Assembly: GCA_016203755.1 (NCBI GenBank) | Contig: JACQMD010000098.1 | Span: forward strand, 1-26,329 | From: Candidatus Roizmanbacteria bacterium | GTDB lineage: Bacteria; Patescibacteriota; Microgenomatia; GCA-001788215; 2-01-FULL-40-14 | Reading direction: 5' to 3' | Length of the DNA stretch: 26,329 nucleotides | Part shown: positions 8,284-16,710 of the stretch, one piece after another | Numbering within the stretch: the first letter of the stretch is position 1 | How the letters are laid out: each line of letters begins with the position of its first letter | The notes under the pieces: generated by a model | Database searches by the model: none | What the model was told of the DNA's origin: nothing | What the model saw: only the letters and a program-made list of their open reading frames with translations | Position numbers and translations under genes: made by a program

Positions 8284-9958
8284 AGAGTCCAAACGCAATA
8301 TCGGTTATAGGATATTGACCGAACTTTCCATCAAAAAACACCACAATCGGGCGTGTCGGATATACTATAGTTTTGATTGGCGCAATACCGGCGGGCACCA
8401 GAGACGGATGACTCACATATAATGTTTTCTTATCTAACTGTTCACGTTCCCAAATCACCGGACGAAACTCATAGGGATTCGTAGCAACAAGCTGCAATAG
8501 CTGTCCGTCCGGTTCAAAATGTTGATTTCTATGGAATGCCCCGGGGGAAATCGGTACGTAAAACAATAAGGACGTATAGGCAAGGTCAACCTTCTTATCA
8601 ATAACGATACGTTCATAGTTTGATTGTATTTCAGAAAGGTAAGTAACAAGAGCCCTGTCCGCAACGCGCCACTGCCGGGCATATACTGCGGAAAAGCGGA
8701 AAAAATAAGAGACAAGAAAAAATACTATTGAATACAGATACAGAGAGAACAATCCAATGATTGACCCATATCTCAGCCATGGAACGCGAATAGTTCTCAA
8801 CAATTGCCAAAACCACACGAGTCCATATCCGGAAAACATACTCATGGGAACTACGAGAGCAAAACTCCTTGTTGCATGCGGTGTTTCCTTCGTAAGGCTT
8901 ACCAACAGTATTGTTATCAATGCCCAAAGCAAAAATGGCTGTGCTGACCGTATCTTTTTTTGAATCAGCACTACTAGTGCAGTAGGAATGAACAACACTT
9001 CTATTAAGTGGAACATACCTGTGTTTCCCGTCCCAAAATGCCCCTCCTCATCACCCGTGAGAAAAAAGAAGTTTACTGAGAAGAATCCAATAAGATTTTT
9101 CATATACTCCCACGCAAACAAAAACCACTTGTTAAAAAAGATTTTTGACAGTTCCGGTGTGTTTTCAAAAACATAGCTCTTAAATTCGAGGATGCGTGCA
9201 AACGTGTGACCGCCCGTAATAAATTCTGTCTGCTGATGAGTAAATACCGTGCCGGAAAAGAAAGAAATAAATAACGGTGCAAGCAGTATCGCAAACAGAA
9301 GGAAAACTCCATACAATACTACCGGTGTAACCCGTCGATAGTCTTTCAAAAATAGTATTGAAAAACAGACAAACAAAAGTGGACCTAATAAACGATACAC
9401 ATTGTACGTGTAGGAAGACACGAGAAAAAGAATCATCGATACGAGTATCAGCAGTATTGATTGTTTTTTACGGGCAATCAGTAAACACAACAATCCCATA
9501 AGTGAAACCGTAGTTGCTACATTTACTTCCATCGCAGCCCGTGAGAAAAATATGTGCCAAGGGTTGAGCGCAAGCATGAGCGAACTTGCCAAGGCAATTG
9601 AAGTGGAGAATAATTGTTTCACTGTCAAATAGAGACATATGATGGCAGCAATCCCAAAAAGTGCTGAAGTGATCCTCACCGCAAATGGATTAATCCCAAG
9701 TAATGCCTCACTAACTGCTGTGAGATACATGTATACGGGAAGCTTATAATCACCAAAAGATTTGAAGTAAAGCGGCAAAGTTACTCCATGCTCATCTTTT
9801 CCAGTTTCCAAAATCGAATAGGCATTATAGCCTATTGCTGTTTCATCCTGGTATAAACCCGCTGGAATCGAATCGAGCTTATAGAGGCGAAGTACTGTTC
9901 CGATAAGCATAATACCAAGGAGTAACCAATTTGAATGTTGTTTTGTGTATAGCTTCAT
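8264..9958 (-). CDS. PMT/ArnT-like GT-C glycosyltransferase (GT39/GT83 type), copy A
   Basis: This is an integral membrane glycosyltransferase predicted to move a sugar from a polyprenyl-phosphate carrier to an acceptor on the outer face. The 564-residue product begins with a short cytoplasmic stretch and a membrane helix (about 11-24). The first extracytoplasmic loop holds the hallmark acidic pair in LYQDETAIGYNAYSIL (35-50), then KSFGDYKLPVYMY (66-78). About 10-12 membrane segments follow, then a C-terminal soluble domain. The frame could start 7 codons earlier, but the ATG at 9958 forms an ATGA overlap with the upstream stop, as at many junctions here, so I chose it. It resembles the PMT-like gene ending at 12279 (shared GYNAYSIL.TGKDE), which points to duplication. 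Donor and acceptor are unknown. Confidence 0.87.
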   Translation of the reverse strand: MKLYTKQHSNWLLLGIMLIGTVLRLYKLDSIPAGLYQDETAIGYNAYSILETGKDEHGVTLPLYFKSFGDYKLPVYMYLTAVSEALLGINPFAVRITSALFGIAAIICLYLTVKQLFSTSIALASSLMLALNPWHIFFSRAAMEVNVATTVSLMGLLCLLIARKKQSILLILVSMILFLVSSYTYNVYRLLGPLLFVCFSILFLKDYRRVTPVVLYGVFLLFAILLAPLFISFFSGTVFTHQQTEFITGGHTFARILEFKSYVFENTPELSKIFFNKWFLFAWEYMKNLIGFFSVNFFFLTGDEEGHFGTGNTGMFHLIEVLFIPTALVVLIQKKIRSAQPFLLWALITILLVSLTKETPHATRSFALVVPMSMFSGYGLVWFWQLLRTIRVPWLRYGSIIGLFSLYLYSIVFFLVSYFFRFSAVYARQWRVADRALVTYLSEIQSNYERIVIDKKVDLAYTSLLFYVPISPGAFHRNQHFEPDGQLLQLVATNPYEFRPVIWEREQLDKKTLYVSHPSLVPAGIAPIKTIVYPTRPIVVFFDGKFGQYPITDIAFGLYELGNK

Positions 9959-11625
9959 ACCATATGGAAAAACATCCATCGATTCTTACGCACTAATACA
10001 ATCGTTATAACAAATAGCAATAGCCCAATCGAACTTACCAGCAGTCCAACAGAACGTGTTTTTGTGTTTTCGAATCGAAGTAGTATAGTATGAAGACCGG
10101 CAGATACCCGATAGGTGATTACTCCACGAAAATTTGGGTCCTGAAATTCTATTTCTTCTGGCACTCCATCTACATAAACCTTCCACCCCGGGAAATAAAA
10201 AGTATAATCAACGAGTCGAAGTGGCTCTGCCGTATCAACGATATACTGTCTTGATGAGTTGCGTATGGTGCTTTCAATAATATTCCCCGTTCCTTCAATG
10301 ATACCAATTTTTTCATTGTGTACTGGATAATCGCGTGTCACCCCAGTCCATATCGTATTCAAAACTGTTGCGGCTAAATTCTCACGCGTGAAGAAAAATT
10401 CTTCTTGAGTATACATTCTATTATTTTTTCCATATAACTGGGGAAATCGAAAAAAACCGACCATAAGAAGTATTCCTATCAAAGCATACCATGCCCAACG
10501 ATGAAAGTATTGTAAAGCATAGGCAAGAATTATAGGAGGAATAAACATAAATCCTGACAACATTCGCCAAGGATGCTGAATTGCACTGAGGAAATTGACG
10601 TTCCGATAAACAAATTCAGAACTCTTCAACGTAAAGAAAATAAACAGAATTCCCGATAATACTACTGGTATCAAGATACTCTTTTGTAGTTTTGAGCGAA
10701 GTATAAGAATTAAGAAGGTTATTGCTGATCCTAGAAAAAGCAATGTCTCAGGAAGACCGACCGGAATGAAATTCCCGCGCGTCAGTTCACCTTCTTTATA
10801 AAAATAAAACCAACGGTTGTCGAAGAAATTCTGCCAGCTTAAAAATTGTCCCTCCATAAGATGATTTCGTTCCATCCCGTAATAAAAATAGTCAATCTCA
10901 CGAATAAGAGGTACGAGGTAATATCCTGCTATCATTGCTCCTAAACCACCTCCAAGCAATAGAATACTCACGATTCGAACCTTGTGTTTTGTCTGAAATA
11001 ACAGGAATAATGTGTACGGAATAAACAACAGCGACCCAATCACCAGAAGAAACGGGTGACTCAGTATAAGGAATAAAGTTGCAATAACAAACAACACAAA
11101 ACCGGAAAGAGTTTGTTGATTTACGATTCGATTTATTGCAATTAAGATGAGCGGGATAAACAGAGCTCCGACAAACTCAGGTTGAGCGCCTCGTACAAAA
11201 ACATTAAATATTCTGTACGGGGCAAAATGAAACAGTATCATACCTGCAAGTGAAGGCAAAACGGTAAAATGTATTCGAAGAAACTGATAGAAAAATAATG
11301 ATGAAAAAAAAGCGGCAAGCAAATACACCAAATGATAAGAAACGACAACATCACGCACGAGAAATGTCAGGATGGCTCCGATATAGGCTGCTAACTGCTG
11401 ATGAATAAGCGGCATGGGCATGCCATAATTCCCAAATCCATCTGCCCATCGCACCGGGAAATCTCCTTCCGATAGTGCCCGATAAAATTGCGCAATCATC
11501 GTAATATGAATGGGCCCATCAAATGTTGCAGGCAAACCCGGCTGAATCCAAAATTCCGCTGTAAACACAAGAGAAAGCAAGAGAATAAACAAAGATACAA
11601 TAACGTACTCTTTTTTCTTGCGCAT
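9955..11625 (-). CDS. PF10131-type multi-pass membrane protein (putative GT-C glycosyltransferase), copy 1
   Basis: This is the third and most divergent member of the PF10131-type set. The 556 residues show a first membrane helix (about 8-24), PATFDGPIHITMI (32-44) in place of the HD pair, EGDFPVRWADGFGNYGMP (53-70), a GAQPEF loop, many hydrophobic segments and a C-terminal YFPGWKVYVDGVPEE block. It is the first minus-strand gene after the interruption by the plus-strand gene, only 28 nt from that gene's probable start. A TATAAT box lies 11 nt upstream of its ATG, so it may begin a separate transcript covering the left half of the locus. A sugar-transfer role on the outer face is inferred from family and neighbours. 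Confidence 0.82.
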   Translation of the reverse strand: MRKKKEYVIVSLFILLLSLVFTAEFWIQPGLPATFDGPIHITMIAQFYRALSEGDFPVRWADGFGNYGMPMPLIHQQLAAYIGAILTFLVRDVVVSYHLVYLLAAFFSSLFFYQFLRIHFTVLPSLAGMILFHFAPYRIFNVFVRGAQPEFVGALFIPLILIAINRIVNQQTLSGFVLFVIATLFLILSHPFLLVIGSLLFIPYTLFLLFQTKHKVRIVSILLLGGGLGAMIAGYYLVPLIREIDYFYYGMERNHLMEGQFLSWQNFFDNRWFYFYKEGELTRGNFIPVGLPETLLFLGSAITFLILILRSKLQKSILIPVVLSGILFIFFTLKSSEFVYRNVNFLSAIQHPWRMLSGFMFIPPIILAYALQYFHRWAWYALIGILLMVGFFRFPQLYGKNNRMYTQEEFFFTRENLAATVLNTIWTGVTRDYPVHNEKIGIIEGTGNIIESTIRNSSRQYIVDTAEPLRLVDYTFYFPGWKVYVDGVPEEIEFQDPNFRGVITYRVSAGLHTILLRFENTKTRSVGLLVSSIGLLLFVITIVLVRKNRWMFFHMV

Positions 11626-11636
11626 AGCTCTATTGT

Positions 11637-11642
11637 ATTATA
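11637..11642 (-). promoter_or_regulatory. Candidate -10 box (TATAAT) in the divergent gap
   Basis: Read on the minus strand, a perfect TATAAT lies 11 nt before the ATG at 11625. The 17-18 nt further upstream show only a weak TTGTGT-like -35. The same bases read on the plus strand give TATTAT (11636-11641), 5 of 6 matches, positioned for the plus-strand gene. It sits in the only divergent intergenic gap of the window. Start-site mapping would settle whether it works in one or both directions. Confidence 0.4.
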
Positions 11643-11653
11643 GAATCAGTACC

Positions 11654-12289
11654 ATGAGCAACACAACAACATCCAAACTTCAACTTCCCTTCAACCAAAG
11701 AAATGTCACTCTCTTACTTACTATAACGATTATACTCTCGATATGGCTTCATCCTTCGGTTTCAGCAATACTCTTTGAAAGCCGTTACGCAAAATCCTGG
11801 GAACAGTTCCAACAACAGTTACTCACAACTGGAACTATTGATTCTCAGCAATTCTGGCAGACCCGTGAATTTTATTCGGCAGGCGTCATCAGCTTTCAAC
11901 CAGGTGGACTTTCACCGGAATTCTTCCCTCCACAACTTCAGAATGTAGCCTCACTGCTTATACAGCAGTATCATGCTACCCCCTTCCTCTACTACAACGC
12001 GCCGCATTTCAAAAGTCTGGAATTTTTACTTGACAAAGAATATGAAAAAACTGTCATAGACATGATATTGCCTCTTTACGGAGAAACAGTTCACTTCAAA
12101 AACGAGCGCGTCATACTGTCTGAACAAAATAACCAACAAAAAGAATCATTACTCATATTCATACTTCCTGCTCGTGAAATGCAAAAGGCAAATGGATTTT
12201 TTGACTACCGGGAAAAAGATAACGCGATAGTAGCTAATAAAGTATGGGTTGTTCTTTCAGTAATCACTCCGTATCTCCCTAACGATTGA
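11654..12289 (+). CDS. Lone plus-strand protein of unknown function, secreted or membrane-anchored
   Basis: I do not recognise a family. The 211-residue product has a hydrophobic segment at about 18-40 (VTLLLTITIILSIW) followed by HPSVSA, which could be a signal-peptidase site or the end of a signal anchor. The rest looks soluble and extracytoplasmic, rich in Gln, Phe and Tyr (for example EFYSAGVISFQPGG, 72-85). The frame extends 12 codons further upstream, but that would overlap the divergent gene, and the ATG at 11654 comes before a normal signal-like N-terminus. It is the only plus-strand gene and lies between two GT-C genes: head-to-head at its start with 28 nt spacing, and tail-to-tail with an 11-nt overlap at its end. 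No long minus-strand frame competes here. Possible roles include modulating neighbouring glycosyltransferases; this is speculation. Confidence 0.72.
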   Translation: MSNTTTSKLQLPFNQRNVTLLLTITIILSIWLHPSVSAILFESRYAKSWEQFQQQLLTTGTIDSQQFWQTREFYSAGVISFQPGGLSPEFFPPQLQNVASLLIQQYHATPFLYYNAPHFKSLEFLLDKEYEKTVIDMILPLYGETVHFKNERVILSEQNNQQKESLLIFILPAREMQKANGFFDYREKDNAIVANKVWVVLSVITPYLPND

Positions 12290-13952
12290 TAAGATAGAAG
12301 GCAACTTCTCCATTCAAAAAGCGTACCGTGTCAATTGCAATCGTATTTTTCGGGATTTCCTCTGGTGCAGCAACGAGAAGAGTACTGGTTAACGATTTGT
12401 CTACCGCCCAGCTAATATTTCGAAATTCATACCTTCCGATTCGTCGATACATTCGATCAACCGCTCCTGTTTGATAGGTATCCCAGTTATTTTGATACCA
12501 CGACGGATCTATCTTGTTGAAAAAAAGATAATAAATATAGGGCTGATCGTAATGATACGTGATGACAATTTTTTCGTACCGGTGCTCTATCATGCGGAGT
12601 TTCTCAAATAGTTCCCGATTGGCGCTTTGCCAGAAATCCCCATATTCAACGGGTGTATGTACATAGTACTGATGAAAATAATACATAACATTCATAAATA
12701 CTATGCCGCCAATTCCTACCATAAGAGTAGCCTGTACTGTTCTTTTTTTCATCTGCCTGATCCAGATCATTACTCTGACGAGTCCAATCGCAGTGAGAAC
12801 ATGCAGTATTGGAATCATTGCAATGGCTCGCACCGCATGAGGAGTGCCGGTAGTTATTGCTGATGGGATTGGCGCAACAAGAAGCCAAAATAAGAGTAAT
12901 ATATTCAATTTACTCCTGACAAACAACAGCGTAATAACACCAATAAGAATAAAGGGTAACTCCCACAGATACAGCATTCCTGCATCAGAAGCGTGATGAT
13001 GCCGACCACCATCACCACGTATAAAAAGAAAGAGAGGATCCCAATGATCCAGATATCCTTTCGCTGCAATACGAAGATACTCAATACGACGATTATGAAT
13101 CAGTACTCCCAACCAGTCCCCCTGCGAACGATCATATTCAAGACGTTCTATGGAATTTCGCAGAAGTTCATGACCGGAAAAAATAGTTACCATGGAAAGT
13201 CGGGATTCTGCTCCTGATTGCATAATAAAACTCAGGATAATAGGAATTGTGAGAAGTATACCGAGTACAGCTCCTATGGAAATCATCTTGAGATTTTTCT
13301 GTATGTCTTTCCAAAACAGAATGCTAAACATACCGACAACAAGGGGAGTTACGACACGAAAACTATGGTATGAATACATACTGAAAACGAGTAGCATTGT
13401 TCCGGCCAAAAACACCGCAGGTTTGTTTAACCCTTTTATAAGACCGACAATACCGGCTGTTAGGAAAAACAAACCGACATTTCCCTCAAATGCTGCACGG
13501 GAAAACTGCAGATGCCAAGGAGAAATTGCGACAAGAAATGCCGAAACCAGAGGAATCAGTGAAACATGAGTTTGAAACTTCCTTTGAGGAATGAAGCGCC
13601 AGGAAGTGATAAGCTCATATACAAGAAAATAGGTTGCAAGTACTGTTGCCCAACCCGCAAGCGCTGAAAGAAATCGAACAGAAAATTCGTTGAGACCGAA
13701 GAGAGCAATAAAGGGAACGGAAAAATACACGTAGACCGGAGGTTTATAATCGTCAAACGATCGGATACTCAGAGGAAAAACATTGCCGTATTCATCTTTT
13801 CCTGTCTTGAGAATCGAATACGCGTTATAACCCAGACTCGCCTCATCCCACGTCAGTCCTGGTGGGTTGGATGACAACTGATAGAGCCGCAGAAACCCTG
13901 CCAACAATAAAACCCCAAGAAGCGCATAACGAGCAAATCCTTCAAACCTCAT
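12279..13952 (-). CDS. PMT/ArnT-like GT-C glycosyltransferase (GT39/GT83 type), copy B
   Basis: This 557-residue integral membrane enzyme has the PMT-family acidic pair in LTWDEASLGYNAYSIL (33-48). It is followed by RSFDDYKPPVYVYF (64-77), a basic cytoplasmic loop (about 114-128), and SPWHLQFSRAAFEGN, which is typical of the family. About 10-12 hydrophobic segments are present. It is predicted to use a polyprenyl-phosphate sugar on the outer face. The ATG overlaps the upstream TGA by 4 nt, and a GGGAGTG Shine-Dalgarno lies about 9 nt before it. The strong N-terminal resemblance to the gene ending at 8264 marks them as paralogues. Its TAG stop lies inside the end of the convergent plus-strand gene, so there is no room for a conventional terminator between them. 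Confidence 0.87.
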   Translation of the reverse strand: MRFEGFARYALLGVLLLAGFLRLYQLSSNPPGLTWDEASLGYNAYSILKTGKDEYGNVFPLSIRSFDDYKPPVYVYFSVPFIALFGLNEFSVRFLSALAGWATVLATYFLVYELITSWRFIPQRKFQTHVSLIPLVSAFLVAISPWHLQFSRAAFEGNVGLFFLTAGIVGLIKGLNKPAVFLAGTMLLVFSMYSYHSFRVVTPLVVGMFSILFWKDIQKNLKMISIGAVLGILLTIPIILSFIMQSGAESRLSMVTIFSGHELLRNSIERLEYDRSQGDWLGVLIHNRRIEYLRIAAKGYLDHWDPLFLFIRGDGGRHHHASDAGMLYLWELPFILIGVITLLFVRSKLNILLLFWLLVAPIPSAITTGTPHAVRAIAMIPILHVLTAIGLVRVMIWIRQMKKRTVQATLMVGIGGIVFMNVMYYFHQYYVHTPVEYGDFWQSANRELFEKLRMIEHRYEKIVITYHYDQPYIYYLFFNKIDPSWYQNNWDTYQTGAVDRMYRRIGRYEFRNISWAVDKSLTSTLLVAAPEEIPKNTIAIDTVRFLNGEVAFYLINR

Positions 13953-15472
13953 GGTAAATCACTCCCTACGGCATGTAGTCTATACAATCGAAGTGTCCGC
14001 CTAGGATGATTACCTTTCGGATAAGCAACTACTTCTTCTACATTCCACTCCTGTGGCGGGTATTCAAACTGATTGGATATATAAAAAGTAGGAAGCGTCT
14101 TAACTGCTTGTACCATCTCCTCGGTGTAGGTAGCGGGTGGCGGCCACAAACCAACAATATGAATATTGTGATTCCCGACAAGATATATCTCAATACCAGC
14201 CGGCAAGAGTCCGAAGTTCCCTTCGGTAAATACGACTATCTGCCCATCGTGTGCTTCTTTTTTTAACACCTCTACCACTTCCCGTATTCCCCACCCCGAA
14301 GGCCAGTCGTTGACATATTGACCTAAATCCGATTGCGGGATAGGTGCGGTTACTATACTAAAAAGTATTTTTGAATCAACATAGAGAGGATAGATGAGAA
14401 AACATACTATAACTGCAATCTTCACGCTGGTCGATTTTATCCGGGAAAGTATCCAGTCAAGACTCCAGGCTGCCAATACCAACAATGGCATACTCATAAA
14501 CAGAACAAAACGTGGATATAATACTTTTCCAAATATGGCAAGACCAATCAATGGAATGAAAAACCAGAGAAATAAAAGGATTTTTTCTCGAGTTGATGAA
14601 CGGATAGAGGCGAGCGAGAATGTTATTAACATAACAATTGGCAGGGTAAGATAGGTTATCAACCAATCCAGTTCACCATTGAGATTCCCGATGAGAAACC
14701 GGAATGGACGAGGGATGGTCTCGGGTATTGTCCAAACAAAGGTGGTATCTTTTATACCAATCATATGAAACCATGGTGAAAGCCGCAGGATACTATAGTA
14801 AATTTGAGAAAGTATTACTGCAACCATCGCTAATCCTATCCAACGAAAAAACCGTCTAGCAAGGGGTTTTTCTTTCAATGAAAATAACACACCCGTTACC
14901 GGCAACAGGTACAAGTTCAAAAATCCACTCGTTTTTGTCAATACTGCTCCTCCCAAACACATCCCTAACAAAATTGCAACGTCTAGTCGAAGCGTTTTCA
15001 CAAGTATTACTGCCCCACTGAGCGACCACACTGAGAACATCGCAACAAGACTATCCATGAGCGCCATACGATCATACATGAGAGAAAACGGCGAAATAAG
15101 ATACAGTAAGCTCGCAAAAAGTCCGATGCGATAATTCTTAAACAACTGCCATCCGAGGAACCACATACCAACCATCGTACAAAAACCGGCACCAACCGAC
15201 ACGATCCGTCCGGCAAAAAGTGGATCGTCAAACATGCGTACGGTCGCCATCATAAACCAAACAAATAGCGGCTGCTTACCATCCGTCAGAGAAATAAAAC
15301 GCCAGGCGGCATCGTAACTTCCGATTTGTGCCCATCGGATATAAATTGCCTCGTCAGTGAAAATTGGGAGATCAGTAAGATTTATTATTCGTGACAGAAA
15401 ATATACAATACTTATTAGTACACAACTACCAATAACAATCCGATAGGTATCAATGAATTTCTTAAGATGCAT
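13949..15472 (-). CDS. PMT-like GT-C glycosyltransferase (GT39/GT83 type), copy C
   Basis: This is a 507-residue polytopic membrane protein. The N-terminal membrane helix (about 12-30) leads into the catalytic-loop motif LPIFTDEAIYIRWAQ (35-49) with the expected Asp-Glu pair, then DGKQPLFVWFM. The combination of FTDEA and a K-Q-P-L-F motif is characteristic of the PMT_2 (PF13231) group. It is predicted to glycosylate a lipid or protein acceptor on the outer face with a polyprenyl-linked sugar. About ten further hydrophobic segments follow, and the C-terminal part is soluble. It lies 23 nt after the GT87-like gene and overlaps the next gene by ATGA. It is clearly more distant from the two GYNAYSIL-type copies than they are from each other. 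Confidence 0.87.
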   Translation of the reverse strand: MHLKKFIDTYRIVIGSCVLISIVYFLSRIINLTDLPIFTDEAIYIRWAQIGSYDAAWRFISLTDGKQPLFVWFMMATVRMFDDPLFAGRIVSVGAGFCTMVGMWFLGWQLFKNYRIGLFASLLYLISPFSLMYDRMALMDSLVAMFSVWSLSGAVILVKTLRLDVAILLGMCLGGAVLTKTSGFLNLYLLPVTGVLFSLKEKPLARRFFRWIGLAMVAVILSQIYYSILRLSPWFHMIGIKDTTFVWTIPETIPRPFRFLIGNLNGELDWLITYLTLPIVMLITFSLASIRSSTREKILLFLWFFIPLIGLAIFGKVLYPRFVLFMSMPLLVLAAWSLDWILSRIKSTSVKIAVIVCFLIYPLYVDSKILFSIVTAPIPQSDLGQYVNDWPSGWGIREVVEVLKKEAHDGQIVVFTEGNFGLLPAGIEIYLVGNHNIHIVGLWPPPATYTEEMVQAVKTLPTFYISNQFEYPPQEWNVEEVVAYPKGNHPRRTLRLYRLHAVGSDLP

Positions 15473-15495
15473 AGATTATGTTATTTTACTACGAT

Positions 15496-16710
15496 TCACA
15501 GCTTTTTGTGAATGATTGAGTAGATTGCTGAAGTGAAAATGGCAAGGATAATTCCACCGAGTACCATACCATTCAAAATAACTGGAATTGGCGGATCCCA
15601 ATTACCGGTATACAAAAATGGTACATACATTATGAGGGCGGTAAATGAAATGAGTACCGCCGGCAGCGTAACAAATGGATGAACAATAAATACCGGAGTA
15701 AAGGGTAGAACGAACAATAAATACCAGGGCTGGAATTGTGTCCGCAAGGAAGCAATGATAACAGCAATGACCATCCCGGCAAGTATAAGCATAAACAAGA
15801 GATTCCGCTGTATACGCCGTATCCACAGTACCTGAATAAATGCAATCACAAATGCAGGAGTCATTAAAACCGTAGCGAACTTAATACCAATTGAAGCTCC
15901 TATGGCGAGAAATGCGGTGAAGAATTTTCTTTCCAACAACAGATATACCGCAACCAACGCAAAAAACATCATCACGATATCATGGTGTGCTGACACGAGA
16001 CTTTCGATAATAACGAGCGGATTGAGTGCGAAAAACGCCAGTCCAAAGGTAGCTTTTTCCGGAGTAACTTTCCGGAGTATTTTACTCAGAATCAAAGCAC
16101 TTCCAACATATCCACCCACCATAAGCAACTTAAATAAATACATGGTCATCAAGAAAATTTTCATTCCGCCGTACGAGAGAGGGACAGTCAGAAAAAGCCA
16201 CACCGGCCCATACGGATAGGTACGGTGTGTCCATCGCATAAACGTTATCCAAGGATCATCGGGATAATCAAGCGCTTTATGCAAATAGGGATTTGCGCCA
16301 TGCTCGGTGACAATCCGCGCATCAAACATATAGTTAAATAAATCATAGGAGAACGCAGGGTAGGAAAGAAATAACATAACAACTGTCAGGGTAATAATAT
16401 GCCAGACATGTTTCTCTGAAAGGGAATTCCTGCGTGTAGCATAAAGAATAACTCCATACAGAATGAATAAACCCGCTATAGTGATCAGGTACCACCCCGT
16501 CGAGAACGGACGATTATAATATCCGATATGTTGAAAAAAGTCCTGAATTCCGAACCAAATATCAATTCGTGAAAGGGTAAGATTGAGATCAACCTGGGTA
16601 AAAGAATAGCATAATAATGAAGTAAGAAACACTACGTACGAAGAAATTAATAGGCGCGTGAATCGGAAATTTGAAATTTGAAATTTGAAATTTGAAATTT
16701 TCTCAGTCAT
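15496..16710 (-). CDS. GT87/DUF2029-like mannosyltransferase-type GT-C protein
   Basis: This 404-residue integral membrane protein resembles the DUF2029/GT87 and PIG-M/MptB-like mannosyltransferases that use polyprenyl-phosphate mannose. The key extracytoplasmic segment is FSYDLFNYMFDARI (120-133) with a likely catalytic Asp, then HGANPY (137-142) and YPYGPVW (165-171). About ten hydrophobic segments are present. The first 17 residues come from an in-frame 7-bp tandem repeat (ISNFKFQISNFRF). I chose the ATG at 16710, which overlaps the upstream stop (TGA at 16703-16705) by 8 nt; an ATG at 16728 and a TTG at 16731 are in-frame alternatives. It follows a DPM1-like synthase directly, so the two may act as donor synthase and transferase. 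Mannose is inferred, not shown. Confidence 0.83.
   Translation of the reverse strand: MTEKISNFKFQISNFRFTRLLISSYVVFLTSLLCYSFTQVDLNLTLSRIDIWFGIQDFFQHIGYYNRPFSTGWYLITIAGLFILYGVILYATRRNSLSEKHVWHIITLTVVMLFLSYPAFSYDLFNYMFDARIVTEHGANPYLHKALDYPDDPWITFMRWTHRTYPYGPVWLFLTVPLSYGGMKIFLMTMYLFKLLMVGGYVGSALILSKILRKVTPEKATFGLAFFALNPLVIIESLVSAHHDIVMMFFALVAVYLLLERKFFTAFLAIGASIGIKFATVLMTPAFVIAFIQVLWIRRIQRNLLFMLILAGMVIAVIIASLRTQFQPWYLLFVLPFTPVFIVHPFVTLPAVLISFTALIMYVPFLYTGNWDPPIPVILNGMVLGGIILAIFTSAIYSIIHKKL
16666..16700. repeat. Five perfect 7-bp tandem repeats inside the 5' end of the GT87-like gene
   Basis: The plus strand has GAAATTT five times in a row (16666-16672, 16673-16679, 16680-16686, 16687-16693, 16694-16700), i.e. 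AAATTTC on the coding strand. The array begins about 10 nt after the ATG at 16710. Because 7 is not a multiple of 3, the repeat encodes a 7-residue period (ISNFKFQ, ISNFRFT), and any change in copy number shifts the frame. Confidence 0.95.

Noticed and set aside
8284..8298. TTG start at 8298 for PF10131 copy 2
   Set aside because: No Shine-Dalgarno; the ATG at 8283 gives a shorter overlap with the upstream gene and a normal N-terminus.
8455..9312. Several open frames on both strands within the PMT-like gene ending at 8264
   Set aside because: They are out-of-frame shadows of a gene with clear family motifs.
4147..9979. PF10131 name taken literally as pterin (6-pyruvoyl-tetrahydropterin synthase) metabolism
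   Set aside because: The proteins are polytopic membrane proteins of more than 500 residues with GT-C-like loops in a glycan locus; none of the zinc-binding residues of the soluble pterin enzyme are evident.
12627..13569. Plus- and minus-strand frames of 74-125 codons inside PMT copy B
   Set aside because: The host gene keeps its motifs and membrane pattern through the whole stretch; the alternatives have biased, non-domain compositions.
16666..16700. Tandem repeat as a CRISPR array
   Set aside because: The units are 7 bp and directly adjacent with no spacers, and they are translated as part of a gene.
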